A stretch of 45,676 bases of DNA. Source: Clostridia bacterium (GTDB lineage: Bacteria; Bacillota_A; Clostridia; Christensenellales; Aristaeellaceae). This document shows, in pieces, positions 7,528 to 16,613 of this stretch (positions are counted from its first letter, which is position 1; every line of letters starts with the position of its first letter). Location of the stretch: the NCBI GenBank assembly GCA_017481065.1, contig JAFUPT010000011.1, positions 1 to 45,676 of the forward strand, given 5' to 3'. Below the pieces are notes generated by a model, which saw nothing but the letters and a program-made list of their open reading frames with translations, ran no database searches and was not told the origin of the DNA. The position numbers and the translations under genes were made by a program.

Positions 7528-8661
7528 ATGAGCACCATTAAATTCGGTATTATCGGCTGCGGCCTGATGGGCCGCGAATTCGCATCGGCTTCGGCCCGCT
7601 GGTGCCACCTGCTGGCGGATATCTCCCAGCCGGAGATCGTGGCCGTGTGCGATTATAACCTGGAGGCCACCCAGTGGTTCCAGAAGCACTTTCCCAGCGT
7701 GAATTTCGTGACCCGGGATTACAAGGAACTGCTCGCCCGGGAGGATGTGGAAGCGGTGTACTGCGCGCTGCCCCATAACCTGCATGGCCAGGTGTATTCC
7801 GATATCATCCGCGCGGGCAAGCACCTGCTGGGCGAAAAGCCCTTCGGCATGGACCAGGCGCAGAATGCCCAGATCATGCAGGCGGTGCGGGAGCATCCGG
7901 AGGTAGTGGTGCGCTGCGCCAGTGAATTTCCGTATTTCCCGGCATGCCAGGAGCTGATCGACTGGGTGCGCAAGGGCAAGTTCGGCAGGATTATCGAGGT
8001 GCACGCCGGCTTCAACCATTCCAGCGACATGGACCTGACCAAGCCCATCAACTGGAAGCGCCGGGTGGAGATCAACGGCGAATACGGCTGCATCGGAGAC
8101 CTGGGAATCCACACCCAGCATGTGCCCTTCCGCATGGGCTGGATGCCGAAGAAGGTGTACGCCGCCCTTTCCAACATCGTTACCGAGCGCCCGGACGGCA
8201 AGGGCGGCACCGCGCCCTGCCTCACCTGGGACAACGCCACCATGATCATCGACGCGGAAGCGCCCAACGGCGACCGCTTCCCGATGTATCTGGAAACCAA
8301 GCGCATGTCCCCCGGCTCCACGGATGAATGGTTCATCGAGGTATACGGCCTGGAATGCTCCGCGAAGTTCAATTCCAACGATCCCAACGGCTTCCAGTAT
8401 ACCCATGCATGGGGCAAGGAGCAGGCATGGTGCCGCGTGAACATGGGTTACAAACCCATGACCCCCACCATCACCGGCAGCATATTTGAATTTGGCTTTA
8501 CCGACGCCATCCTGCAGATGTGGGCGGCGTTCATCCAGGAAATCGAGGGCAAGGAGGTTCCCTTCGGCTGCTTCACGCCGGAGGAGGCCGAGCTTTCCCA
8601 CAAACTCAACACCGCCGCGCTGCTCTCCTGGAAGGAAGGCCGCGCCGTGGAAATCCAGTGA
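7528..8661 (+). CDS. Gfo/Idh/MocA family oxidoreductase
   Basis: The 377-residue protein has an N-terminal Rossmann fold (IKFGIIGCGLMG, residues 4-15) and the family marker EKPFGM, where the Lys is the conserved active-site residue, followed by the alpha/beta C-terminal domain. Such enzymes are NAD(P)-dependent sugar or inositol dehydrogenases, or redox-neutral epimerases. It lies three bases after the DUF4432 gene and 31 bases before a zinc dehydrogenase. With the two MDR dehydrogenases it suggests an oxidation-reduction step on the substrate, for example epimerisation through a keto sugar, beside the isomerase-kinase route. The N-terminal region has an unusual insertion (ASARWCHLLADISQ) after the nucleotide motif. 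Confidence 0.9.
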   Translation: MSTIKFGIIGCGLMGREFASASARWCHLLADISQPEIVAVCDYNLEATQWFQKHFPSVNFVTRDYKELLAREDVEAVYCALPHNLHGQVYSDIIRAGKHLLGEKPFGMDQAQNAQIMQAVREHPEVVVRCASEFPYFPACQELIDWVRKGKFGRIIEVHAGFNHSSDMDLTKPINWKRRVEINGEYGCIGDLGIHTQHVPFRMGWMPKKVYAALSNIVTERPDGKGGTAPCLTWDNATMIIDAEAPNGDRFPMYLETKRMSPGSTDEWFIEVYGLECSAKFNSNDPNGFQYTHAWGKEQAWCRVNMGYKPMTPTITGSIFEFGFTDAILQMWAAFIQEIEGKEVPFGCFTPEEAELSHKLNTAALLSWKEGRAVEIQ

Positions 8662-8692
8662 CGCGCCTGCGCAATAGAAAGGAAGCATTATT

Positions 8693-9730
8693 ATGATGAG
8701 ACAGCTTGTTCTGAAGGCACCCTTCCAGATGGAAATGACCCAGGCGCCCATTCCGGAGCCGAAGGAGAACCAGGTGCGCATCCATGTGAAGAAGATCGGC
8801 ATCTGCGGCTCCGATCCCACGATCTACAAGGGACTGCATCCCTACGCCATTTCCCCGCTGGTGATGGGCCATGAGCTCTCCGGCGTGATCGACAAGGTGG
8901 GCGCGAATGTGCCCGAGAGCCGCGTGGGCGAGCGCGTGACCGTGATTCCCCACATCGTGTGCGATGAATGCGATGCATGCAAGGCCGGCATTTACAATTT
9001 CTGCGAGGATTTGAAGTGTGCGGGCGCCGAGGACCACGGCGCGCACTGCGATTACTTCTGCATCGACCAGCGCATGGCCATTGAAATTCCCGAGACCATG
9101 AGCCTGGAATCCGCCGCGATGGTGGAGCCCGCCTGCGTGGCCTACCACGGCGCAAAGCGCGGCAACATCCAGCCCGGTGAAAACGTGCTGGTGATCGGCG
9201 CGGGCCCCATCGGCGTCTTCTGCATGCAGAGCTGCCGGGCATTGGGCGCGGGCAAGGTGTTCATCGCGGATATGGACGCCAAGCGCCTGGAGCTGGCCAA
9301 GGAGCTGGGTGCGACGGAAGTGATCGATGTTTCCAAGTATGATCTCAAGGAAAAGCTCTGTGAGCTGATCGGCAGCGAGAAGAAGATTGATGTATTCTAC
9401 GATTGCGTGGGCGAGAAGGGCACGGTGCTCAACAACATTCTTTCCATGGCCCGCCGCGGCACCAAGGTAGTGGTGATCGGCGTGCTGCAGAAGGTTTACA
9501 ACATTCCGCTTCTGCCGGATTTTGTGCAGCATGAGCTCTCCCTGTCCGGCACCACGATGTATGTGCCCCAGGATTACCACGACATGATCGATTTCATGGG
9601 TCGCAAGGTGATCCGCACGGACGGCATGGTTTCCCACCACATCACTTTGGAAGAGGTTCCGCAGATGCTGGATGATATCTCCAACCGCCGCGTGGCCACC
9701 TTCAAGGTGATCATCGACGTGAACGACTGA
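8693..9730 (+). CDS. Zinc-dependent medium-chain alcohol/polyol dehydrogenase
   Basis: The 345-residue MDR enzyme shows the catalytic zinc ligand motif GICGSD, GHELSG with the conserved His-Glu, the four-cysteine structural zinc loop (CDECDACKAGIYNFC, then a further Cys), and an NAD-binding Rossmann motif (GAGPIG). It belongs to the sorbitol/threonine dehydrogenase group that oxidises polyols or sugar hydroxyls. ATG 8693 follows AGGAAG at seven bases. It sits between the Gfo/Idh/MocA gene and the split transketolase in the same run of genes. A second MDR gene lies at 18436. The substrate is unknown. Confidence 0.9.
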   Translation: MMRQLVLKAPFQMEMTQAPIPEPKENQVRIHVKKIGICGSDPTIYKGLHPYAISPLVMGHELSGVIDKVGANVPESRVGERVTVIPHIVCDECDACKAGIYNFCEDLKCAGAEDHGAHCDYFCIDQRMAIEIPETMSLESAAMVEPACVAYHGAKRGNIQPGENVLVIGAGPIGVFCMQSCRALGAGKVFIADMDAKRLELAKELGATEVIDVSKYDLKEKLCELIGSEKKIDVFYDCVGEKGTVLNNILSMARRGTKVVVIGVLQKVYNIPLLPDFVQHELSLSGTTMYVPQDYHDMIDFMGRKVIRTDGMVSHHITLEEVPQMLDDISNRRVATFKVIIDVND

Positions 9731-9739
9731 GGTAGATTT

Positions 9740-10561
9740 ATGACGACACAGGAGCTGATCCGGCAGGCGAACGCGCTCAGGCGCAGGGTTGTCGGAATGG
9801 TTTACAACGCAGGCTCCGGCCACATCGGCGGCTCGCTGTCGGCGGCGGAGATTATGGCGGTGCTGTATTTCCATGAGATGCGCATCGATTCGGAAAATCC
9901 GCGCCGGCAGGACCGGGACCGCTTCGTGCTCTCCAAGGGCCATGCCACGCCCATCTATTACAGCGCCCTCGCGGCCCGGGGGCTCTTCCCGGAAGGGGAG
10001 CTGGAGGGCTTCCGCAAGTTCGGCTCCATCCTGCAGGGACACCCGGACAGGAAGCACATACCCGGCGTGGATATGAGCTCCGGATCGCTGGGCCAGGGCG
10101 TCTCCGCGGCTGTGGGCATGGCGCTTGCCGCCAAGCTGAAGGGGGAGGACTGGCGCGTATACGCCCTGCTGGGCGACGGCGAGATTCAGGAGGGGCAGGT
10201 ATGGGAGGCATGTATGCTCTCGGCGCACCGGAAGCTGGATAACCTCTGCGTGATCATCGATAACAACGATGTGCAGAGCGACGGCCGCATCGGCGAGGTG
10301 AATTCGCCCTATCCCATCGATAAGAAGCTGGAGGCCTTCAATTTCAACGTGATTTGCGTGGATGGCCACGATATTCCCGCGCTGGTCGCCGCCTTTGAGG
10401 CGGCGCGGCGGGAGAAGGGGCGGCCCACCGCCATCATCGCGCAGACAGTGAAGGGCAAGAGCGTGTCCTTCATGGAGGGACAGGCTGCCTGGCACGGAAA
10501 GGTTCCCAATGCGGAGGAATACGCCCTCGCCATGGAGGAGCTGGAAAGGGCGGGTGTGTAG
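9740..10561 (+). CDS. Transketolase, N-terminal (thiamine-diphosphate) subunit
   Basis: The 273-residue subunit carries the thiamine-diphosphate/Mg motif starting GDGEIQEGQ and ending about 30 residues later in IIDNND, plus the N-terminal GHIGGSLSAAEI block with its conserved His and LSKGHATPIYY. Split transketolases place the PP domain and the Pyr domain on two chains. The partner begins one base after this stop. A transketolase in an isomerase-kinase operon suggests that the phosphorylated ketose is cleaved by transfer of a two-carbon unit. Apulose-4-phosphate and sulfofructose transketolases are known precedents for split enzymes in catabolic operons. Confidence 0.93.
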   Translation: MTTQELIRQANALRRRVVGMVYNAGSGHIGGSLSAAEIMAVLYFHEMRIDSENPRRQDRDRFVLSKGHATPIYYSALAARGLFPEGELEGFRKFGSILQGHPDRKHIPGVDMSSGSLGQGVSAAVGMALAAKLKGEDWRVYALLGDGEIQEGQVWEACMLSAHRKLDNLCVIIDNNDVQSDGRIGEVNSPYPIDKKLEAFNFNVICVDGHDIPALVAAFEAARREKGRPTAIIAQTVKGKSVSFMEGQAAWHGKVPNAEEYALAMEELERAGV

Positions 10562-10562
10562 C

Positions 10563-11501
10563 ATGGAGATGAAGAAGATCGCCACCCGGGAGAGCTACGG
10601 AAAGTGCCTGGTGGATATTGCCGGGGAATTTCCGAATATGGTGGTGCTGGACGCCGACCTGACCGGTGCGACCAAGACCAACCTGTTTAAAAAGGCCCAT
10701 CCCCAGCGCCACATCAATTGCGGCATTGCCGAATCCAACATGATGGGCGTGGCTGCGGGGCTTGCCGCCGAGGGCCTGATTCCCGTGGTGAGCAGCTTTG
10801 CGATGTTTGCTGCGGGGCGCGCCTACGAGCAGGTGCGCAATTCCGTGGGCTATCCCCATCTGAATGTGAAGATCGCGGCCACCCACGGCGGAATTTCCGT
10901 GGGCGAGGACGGCGCGAGCCACCAGTGCTGTGAGGATATCGCGCTGATGCGCACGATTCCCGGTATGGTGGTGGTGAATCCATCGGATGATGTGGAGGCC
11001 AGGGCTGCGCTGCGGGCGGCGCTTGAACATGATGGCCCGGTATACCTGCGCTTCGGCAGGATGGCCGTGCCGGTATATAATAAGGAAGAAGATTACCGCT
11101 TCGAGCTGGGGAAGGGCGTGCTGCTCCGGGAGGGCAGGGACGTGACCCTCATCGCCACGGGCCTGTGCGTGTGGGAGGCGCTGCGCGCCGCCGACAGGCT
11201 GGCCGGGGAGGGCATCGATGCGGAAGTGATCAATATCCATACCATCAAGCCCATCGATTCTGCATTGATCGCACAATCGGTAAAGAAGACGGGCCGCGCA
11301 GCCGCCATTGAGGAGCATTCCATCATCGGCGGCCTGGGCGATGCAGTGGCGGATGTGCTGTGCCGGGAATGCCCCGCGCCGCTGAAAAAAATCGGCGTGC
11401 CGGATGTGTACGGCCAGTCCGGAAGCGCTGCGGAGCTGGTGAGGCACTACGGCCTTGGCGAGGCGGAAATCGCCGCGGCGGTTGTGAACTGGATGAAGTA
11501 A
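10563..11501 (+). CDS. Transketolase, C-terminal (pyrimidine-binding) subunit
   Basis: The 312-residue subunit contains the Pyr domain with the catalytic Glu in INCGIAESNMMG, followed by THGGISVGEDGASHQ and a C-terminal transketolase domain (DVTLIATGLCVWEAL; IEEHSIIGGLG). ATG 10563 follows the upstream stop after one base and is preceded by GGGCGGGTG; the open frame extends further upstream inside the first subunit but has no better start. It forms the holoenzyme with the protein at 9740. It is the last gene before the promoter at 11673. No clear terminator follows it. Confidence 0.93.
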   Translation: MEMKKIATRESYGKCLVDIAGEFPNMVVLDADLTGATKTNLFKKAHPQRHINCGIAESNMMGVAAGLAAEGLIPVVSSFAMFAAGRAYEQVRNSVGYPHLNVKIAATHGGISVGEDGASHQCCEDIALMRTIPGMVVVNPSDDVEARAALRAALEHDGPVYLRFGRMAVPVYNKEEDYRFELGKGVLLREGRDVTLIATGLCVWEALRAADRLAGEGIDAEVINIHTIKPIDSALIAQSVKKTGRAAAIEEHSIIGGLGDAVADVLCRECPAPLKKIGVPDVYGQSGSAAELVRHYGLGEAEIAAAVVNWMK

Positions 11502-11672
11502 ATGCACGCTTTTGCATGCCTGGAGGGCACCGGGAAATTGGTCATACCGTTATTTTTAGGCGGGATTTGCGAATATGAAACGAGTATGCACAATTTGCTG
11601 AATTAATTCGCGTGATTCATGGTTGAAATGACAGAAAATTAAAAAACTACCGAGTAATTTTTGCACAACGTA

Positions 11673-11701
11673 TTTACAAAGGTTTCTCGGTGTGCTATAA
11701 T
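11673..11701 (+). promoter_or_regulatory. Extended -10 promoter for the sugar ABC transporter
   Basis: TTTACA (11673-11678), 17 bases, TATAAT (11696-11701) preceded by TGC. The space 11502-11804 holds this promoter, the operator at 11711 and the ribosome binding site AAGGAGG at 11789-11795; no gene is seen in it. Confidence 0.82.
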
Positions 11702-11710
11702 TAGTCATCG

Positions 11711-11726
11711 ATGCAAACGGTTACAT
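11711..11726. promoter_or_regulatory. LacI-type operator or cre-like site
   Basis: ATGCAAACGGTTACAT shares the core AAACGGTT with the sites at 2261 and 3421, and it also fits the catabolite-responsive element consensus for CcpA (WTGNAANCGNWNNCW). It lies just after the -10 box, so a bound repressor would block initiation. Whether the local LacI protein, CcpA, or both bind cannot be decided here. Confidence 0.6.
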
Positions 11727-11804
11727 TTGCGCTTGTAGGCAAAAAACACCAAATTGATTAAGTTTCCCGCTAAGCGGGCAAAAAGAATAAGGAGGCAACC
11801 CCAA

Positions 11805-12815
11805 ATGAAGAAAATTCTTGCACTGGTTCTGACCCTGATGCTCGTGCTGGCCCCCATGGCCCTGGCTGAGAGCTACAACCCCGCAGATCATCCCGTAGCA
11901 ATCTGCATGACCGTTGTAAACCACCCCGTACACCGCATCGTGCAGCTCGGCTTCCTGCAGGCAGCTGAGAAGCTCGGCTACACCGACGCTAAGGTTATCG
12001 GCACCGAATCCGGCGACAACGCCGAAATGCTGGCAGCTGCTGAAGCATTCGCCCTCGAAGGCGGCGAAGGCCTCCTGCTGTGGGGCGGCGACGCTTCCGT
12101 TTATGAGACCATGGCTTCCATCGCTGCTGATGGCGTGATCGTTGGTATCCCGCACTTCAACCATGCTCAGGAAGACGGCACCTATCCGGAAGGCCTGGCC
12201 TTCAACATGGCTTGCGACCCGGTTCTCTACGGCAAGCAGGCTGCTGAGCTGATGGCTGCTAAGCTGGACGGCAAGACCGGCTCCGTTGCTATCACCCAGA
12301 ACACCAAGAACATCACCGAGAACAGCGCCAACGATTCCTTCCGCGCAACCTGGGAAGAGATGAAGGCCACCTACAACCTGGAAGGCATCAAGATCCTGGA
12401 CACCGAGCTGGAAGGCGGCGTAGTTGACTCTGCAACCGCTATCAACCTGGCAATCATCCAGGCCAACCCCGACATCATCGGCGCATTCGGCCTCACCGGC
12501 AACTCCCCCATCACCTGGGCAGACGCTGCTACCAAGGCTGGCAAGGCTGACGGCGAAATCTTCATCATCGGCATGGACGCCACCGAAGGCAACCTGGACT
12601 ACCTCGAGGCCGGCAAGGTTGGCGCTATCGTAGCACAGCCCCTGTACGAGGAAGCCTACAAGACCATGGAATACCTCGATGTCCTGCTGCAGGGCGGCGA
12701 AGTTCCCATGTGGACTGACCTGGTAGCTCCCATCGTTACCGTTGATGGCGAAGGCGAGAACGGCCTGGCACATCACCGCGGCATCGCTGCTGAGGTTGCT
12801 GAGTTCTTCGCATAA
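11805..12815 (+). CDS. Sugar ABC transporter substrate-binding protein (ribose type)
   Basis: This 336-residue protein has a signal peptide (residues 1-21, MKKILALVLTLMLVLAPMAL, cleavage after ALA) followed by a type I periplasmic-binding fold of the ribose/galactose/AI-2 class. ATG 11805 is nine bases after AAGGAGG; an upstream in-frame ATG at 11754 has no such site. Unusually for a Gram-positive receptor, no lipobox cysteine is present at the cleavage site, so surface retention is unexplained. The codon use is strongly biased (GCT, GGC, AAG, CTG), suggesting high expression. It is followed by a hairpin terminator and then the ATPase and permease genes. Confidence 0.92.
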   Translation: MKKILALVLTLMLVLAPMALAESYNPADHPVAICMTVVNHPVHRIVQLGFLQAAEKLGYTDAKVIGTESGDNAEMLAAAEAFALEGGEGLLLWGGDASVYETMASIAADGVIVGIPHFNHAQEDGTYPEGLAFNMACDPVLYGKQAAELMAAKLDGKTGSVAITQNTKNITENSANDSFRATWEEMKATYNLEGIKILDTELEGGVVDSATAINLAIIQANPDIIGAFGLTGNSPITWADAATKAGKADGEIFIIGMDATEGNLDYLEAGKVGAIVAQPLYEEAYKTMEYLDVLLQGGEVPMWTDLVAPIVTVDGEGENGLAHHRGIAAEVAEFFA

Positions 12816-12851
12816 GAATAACGCAATCCGGATTTAGTTCCGAATAAAACG

Positions 12852-12887
12852 GGGGTCGCCTTTGCCCGCGCAAGGGCGACCCCTTTT
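12852..12887 (+). terminator. Intra-operon terminator or attenuator after the sugar-binding protein gene
   Basis: GGGGTCGCC (12852-12860) pairs perfectly with GGCGACCCC (12875-12883), followed by TTTT. It would lower read-through into the ATPase and permease genes, or protect the upstream mRNA end. Confidence 0.7.
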
Positions 12888-12980
12888 CATGCAAATTAAC
12901 GATCTTCTATTGGCAACAGTTTAAGCATTTATCCGGGACGCCCTCGGGCTGCCCGAGAAGGAAAGACGGGTGATTTTTTA

Positions 12981-14519
12981 GTGAACTACGTATTGGAAGC
13001 AATCAATATCACCAAGAAATTTCCGGGCGTTTTGGCCAACGACAATATCTGTCTGAATGTAAAACCCGGTGAAATTCTCGGCTTGATCGGCGAAAACGGC
13101 GCCGGCAAGTCTACCATCCTGAAGGTGCTCAACGGCATCTATCCCCACGGCAGCTACACAGGCACGCTGAAGCTGAACGGGGAAGAGGTTAAGCCCATGA
13201 GCCCGAACGATGCCACCGCAATGGGCATCGGCTATGTGCCGCAGGAAATCAACGTGCTGAAGTATTATTCCGTAGCGGAAAATATTTACATGTCTGACCT
13301 GCACCTCACCAAGGTGACCGGCAAGGAGAGCAAATCTCCCTTCGTGAACTTCAAGGAGATGTACGCCGCAACCGAAAAGCTGCTGGCGGACAACCACATT
13401 TCCCTGAATCCCCGCGCGGACGTGCGAAAGCTGTCCATCGGCCAGCAGCAGATGCTGATGATCGCGCGCGCACTGGCCACCAATCCGAAAGTGCTGATTC
13501 TGGATGAGCCCACCACCTCCCTCTCTGATGACGACGTTGCACAGCTGTTCACCGTTGTGCGCGAATTGAAGGCGAAGGGCACGGGCATCATCTTTGTTAC
13601 CCATAAACTGGCGGAGATCCTGGAGCTTACCGACCGCGTAACCATCCTGCGCGACGGCAAGAACATTTCCACCTTCGAGAAGGAAGAATACGATACCGCG
13701 AAGATCATCCACGATATGATCGGCCGCGACCTGCAGAACATGTATCCTCCCCGCGATGTGAAGATCGGCGAGGAAGTGCTCCGCGTGGAAAACCTCACGG
13801 TGGCCCATCCCTACATCGCCAACAAGAACCTGATCGAGAATGTTTCCTTCACGGTTCACGCGGGCGAGGTTGTGGGCATGGCGGGCCTGGTCGGCGCAGG
13901 CCGAAGCGAGGTCTGCATGGCGATTTACGGCATGCTGCCGGTAAAGAGCGGCAAGATCTACATAAACGGCAAGGAATTCAAGCCCGGCTCCACCTCCAGC
14001 GCTGTTGCCCACGGCATCTCCATGGTGTCTGAGGACAGAAAGGTGTACGGCCTGAACTTCGTTTGGGATATCAAGACCAACATCGCCATTTCCAACCTGG
14101 ATAAGATTTCCAATGGCCCGATGGTGCAGGATAAGAACATGCGCGGCCGCGTGCAGGGCTATTTCGATGGCCTGCGCATCAAGGCACCCACCATGGGCAC
14201 CAAGGTAGCCACCCTGTCCGGCGGCAACCAGCAGAAGGTTGTTATCGCCCGCTCCCTGAATACCGAACCGCGCATCATCATCATGGACGAGCCCACCAAG
14301 GGTATCGACGTTGGTTCCAAGAATGATATTTACAACATCATCAACCAGATGGCGGCGGACGGCGTAGCAGTTATCATGATTTCTTCCGAGCTGCCCGAGC
14401 TGATGGGCATGTCTGACCGCTATGTGGTTATGGCGGAAGGCAAGGTTGTAGGCGAGCTGAGCCGCGAGGAAGGCACCGAGGACAAGATCATGGAACTGGC
14501 TGTTTCGGCAGCAAAGTAA
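12981..14519 (+). CDS. Sugar ABC transporter ATPase, RbsA/MglA type
   Basis: The 512-residue protein is a tandem ABC ATPase. The first domain has Walker A GENGAGKST (about residues 36-44), signature LSIGQQQ and Walker B LILDEPTTSL. The second has a degenerate Walker A (GLVGAGRSE), signature LSGGNQQ and IIMDEPTKGID. This arrangement is typical of monosaccharide importers of the ribose/galactose family. The start is GTG 12981, with GGGTGAT six bases upstream. The gene follows the binding-protein gene after a hairpin and precedes two permeases. It is membrane-associated through those permeases and powers uptake of the cluster's sugar. Confidence 0.94.
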   Translation: MNYVLEAINITKKFPGVLANDNICLNVKPGEILGLIGENGAGKSTILKVLNGIYPHGSYTGTLKLNGEEVKPMSPNDATAMGIGYVPQEINVLKYYSVAENIYMSDLHLTKVTGKESKSPFVNFKEMYAATEKLLADNHISLNPRADVRKLSIGQQQMLMIARALATNPKVLILDEPTTSLSDDDVAQLFTVVRELKAKGTGIIFVTHKLAEILELTDRVTILRDGKNISTFEKEEYDTAKIIHDMIGRDLQNMYPPRDVKIGEEVLRVENLTVAHPYIANKNLIENVSFTVHAGEVVGMAGLVGAGRSEVCMAIYGMLPVKSGKIYINGKEFKPGSTSSAVAHGISMVSEDRKVYGLNFVWDIKTNIAISNLDKISNGPMVQDKNMRGRVQGYFDGLRIKAPTMGTKVATLSGGNQQKVVIARSLNTEPRIIIMDEPTKGIDVGSKNDIYNIINQMAADGVAVIMISSELPELMGMSDRYVVMAEGKVVGELSREEGTEDKIMELAVSAAK

Positions 14520-14537
14520 GGAGGAGGGAGAGAGATA

Positions 14538-15533
14538 ATGGAAAAGAAGACTGTGAATACCCAAAAGCCCTCCGCGCTTGGAAGAGTTGGCAATGTGCTG
14601 ATGATTCCGGAAGTCGGTGTGCTGGTTCCGATTTTGATTCTCTGCGTAGTAACCACGATTCTGAAGCCGAACTTCCTCACCTGGAAGTATTTCTCCGGCA
14701 TCCTGATGGGCTGCATCTTCATTGGCGTCGAGTCCATCGGCCAGGCGTTTGTGCAGATTTCCGGCGAAGTTGACCTCTCCGTCGGTATGAGCGGCTGCCT
14801 GTCCGGCATTATGATGGGCGTTGCCTGCGGCTGGTGGGGCTGGGGCCTGGTTCCCTGCCTGCTGGTTGCGCTGCTGACCTGCGCGCTGGTCGGCTGGATC
14901 AACGGCTTCTGCACCTGCAAGCTCAAGCTGGACTCCTGGATCACCACCCTGGCCACCCAGTTCATCTGCCGCGGCCTGGCGGTTACCATCAGCCAGGGCG
15001 AGCCGATGTCCATCAAGGCCCTGAACACCTCCGCTTTCAACCGCGCACGCCCCCTGGGCCTGAGCTGGATGTTCTTCATCTTCATTGCCCTGCTGGTTAT
15101 CTGCGATGTCGTGGTTCGTAAGTCCAAGTATGGCTACAAGCTGCGCGCAGTGGGCGGCAACCAGAATGCAGCCATCATGGGCGGCATCAATGCCGACCGT
15201 GTAAAGATGACTGCCTTCGTGCTCTGCGGCATGTTTGCAGCCATCGGCGGCATCTTCGACGTAATCAACAAGGCTTCCGCAAACTCCACCTTCGGTGATG
15301 GCCGCGAGTTCCGCACCATCATCTGCGTGGCCATCGGCGGCATTTCCGCAGGCAGCGGCTCCATGCTGGGCGTTGGCTTCGGTATTGCGCTGTTCCACGT
15401 TCTGTGGTATGCACTGCGTATCCTGTCTGTGGATACCAACCTGCAGCTGGTGCTCATCGGCGCGCTGCTGGTGCTGTCCGTAATTCTGGATATCCAGCGC
15501 AAGAAAATGGAAGCGCGTCGCATCGCGCGCTAA
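14538..15533 (+). CDS. Sugar ABC transporter permease 1 (RbsC family)
   Basis: The 331-residue membrane protein has about nine or ten hydrophobic segments and the RbsC-type motif EVDLSVGMSGCLSG near residue 75, as well as a C-terminal GGISAGSGSMLG stretch. It belongs to the branched-chain/ribose permease family (BPD_transp_2). A good AAGGAGG lies upstream. It is one of two different adjacent permeases, so the importer probably uses a heterodimeric channel, as in rhamnose (RhaPQ) and AI-2 (LsrCD) systems. Confidence 0.92.
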   Translation: MEKKTVNTQKPSALGRVGNVLMIPEVGVLVPILILCVVTTILKPNFLTWKYFSGILMGCIFIGVESIGQAFVQISGEVDLSVGMSGCLSGIMMGVACGWWGWGLVPCLLVALLTCALVGWINGFCTCKLKLDSWITTLATQFICRGLAVTISQGEPMSIKALNTSAFNRARPLGLSWMFFIFIALLVICDVVVRKSKYGYKLRAVGGNQNAAIMGGINADRVKMTAFVLCGMFAAIGGIFDVINKASANSTFGDGREFRTIICVAIGGISAGSGSMLGVGFGIALFHVLWYALRILSVDTNLQLVLIGALLVLSVILDIQRKKMEARRIAR

Positions 15534-15548
15534 AGGAGGGCAAGAGAA

Positions 15549-16529
15549 ATGACTCAGACCAATGTAAAGAAGAGCAAAGACAACGCCCTCCGGCGTCTGC
15601 TCCGCACGGATGAATTCAGCGTATTTATTCCGCTGCTGGCCATCGTGCTCATCACCACCATCTTCCGCCCGGACTTCCTGACCGTTAGCAACTTCGCGGC
15701 GATGTTTACCCAGATCCCCTTCATCGCGATCGTGGCGCTGGGCGTGTGCTTCCCGCTGATGACGGGCAACATCGATATTTCCACCGGTAAGATTGCCGGT
15801 TTTGCAGGCATCATGATGGCCTCCATGGCCTATGAGCACGGCTGGGATATCGGCTGGGCACTGCTGATCGGCCTGCTCTGCGGCGTGGCCATCGGCGCGA
15901 TCAACGGCATCCTGGTTGTGCATGTAGGCCTGCCGGCCTTCATTGCAACCATGGGTACCCAGTACATGGTTGGCGGCGCACGCTACCTGTTCATCCATGG
16001 TTACCAGCTCAACATCCAGAACAGCCTGGTGGATTTCTTCAACTTGCGCATCGCGGGCATGCTGCCCTACTTCTGGATCATGGTAATCCTGTATGTGATC
16101 GTGTTCATTGTGATCAAGTTCACCCTGTGGGGCCGCCGCATCCGCGCGGTTGGCGACAACGCAGAAGTGGCTTCCCTGGCGGGTATCAACGTTAAGAAGA
16201 TGAAGCTGGTTGCCTATGTGCTGGCAGGCTTCTTCTCCGCAATCGCCGGTATCCTGATCACCCTGGACCTGGGCTACGGCCTGCCGGAAAACGGCGATGG
16301 CTGGGAGTTCCGCGCCATCGCGGGCTGCGTCGTAGGCGGCGTTTCCCTCTCCGGCGGCAAGTGCTCCCCCCTCGGCATCATCATCGGCGTAACGCTGATT
16401 CAGGTTGCTGAGAGCGCCATCATCTTCCTGGGCATGCCCACCACCATGCGCGTGGCAGTTCAGGGCGCCCTGATGGCCTTGGCGGTTCTGTTCGATATCT
16501 TCAGACAGTCCCGCAAGGTTGCTGCATAA
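15549..16529 (+). CDS. Sugar ABC transporter permease 2 (RbsC family)
   Basis: This 326-residue membrane protein is related to the permease upstream and has the matching motif NIDISTGKIAGFAG, plus GGVSLSGGKCSPLG near the C-terminus. AAAGGAGG precedes the start. It ends the transporter block; an intercistronic hairpin (16544-16575) separates it from the SDR genes. It probably pairs with the protein at 14538. Confidence 0.92.
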   Translation: MTQTNVKKSKDNALRRLLRTDEFSVFIPLLAIVLITTIFRPDFLTVSNFAAMFTQIPFIAIVALGVCFPLMTGNIDISTGKIAGFAGIMMASMAYEHGWDIGWALLIGLLCGVAIGAINGILVVHVGLPAFIATMGTQYMVGGARYLFIHGYQLNIQNSLVDFFNLRIAGMLPYFWIMVILYVIVFIVIKFTLWGRRIRAVGDNAEVASLAGINVKKMKLVAYVLAGFFSAIAGILITLDLGYGLPENGDGWEFRAIAGCVVGGVSLSGGKCSPLGIIIGVTLIQVAESAIIFLGMPTTMRVAVQGALMALAVLFDIFRQSRKVAA

Positions 16530-16543
16530 TACAAGTATTTTTA

Positions 16544-16575
16544 GGGAGTGCTGTTCCGCATGGGGCAGTGCTCCC
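16544..16575 (+). other. Intercistronic hairpin between permease and SDR genes
   Basis: GGGAGTGCTG (16544-16553) pairs with CAGTGCTCCC (16566-16575) over ten positions, two of them G-U wobbles. No T-run follows, so it may be an mRNA stability or processing element and not a terminator. Confidence 0.45.
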
Positions 16576-16613
16576 TTGGGGTAAAGAAATAAAAAGATAC
16601 GAGGTATAAAAAC

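Noticed and set aside
6340..8820. Other long antisense frames (for example 826 codons here, 659 at 8606-10585, 589 at 20195-21964)
   Set aside because: All mirror well-supported plus-strand enzymes and lack ribosome binding sites and recognisable domains.
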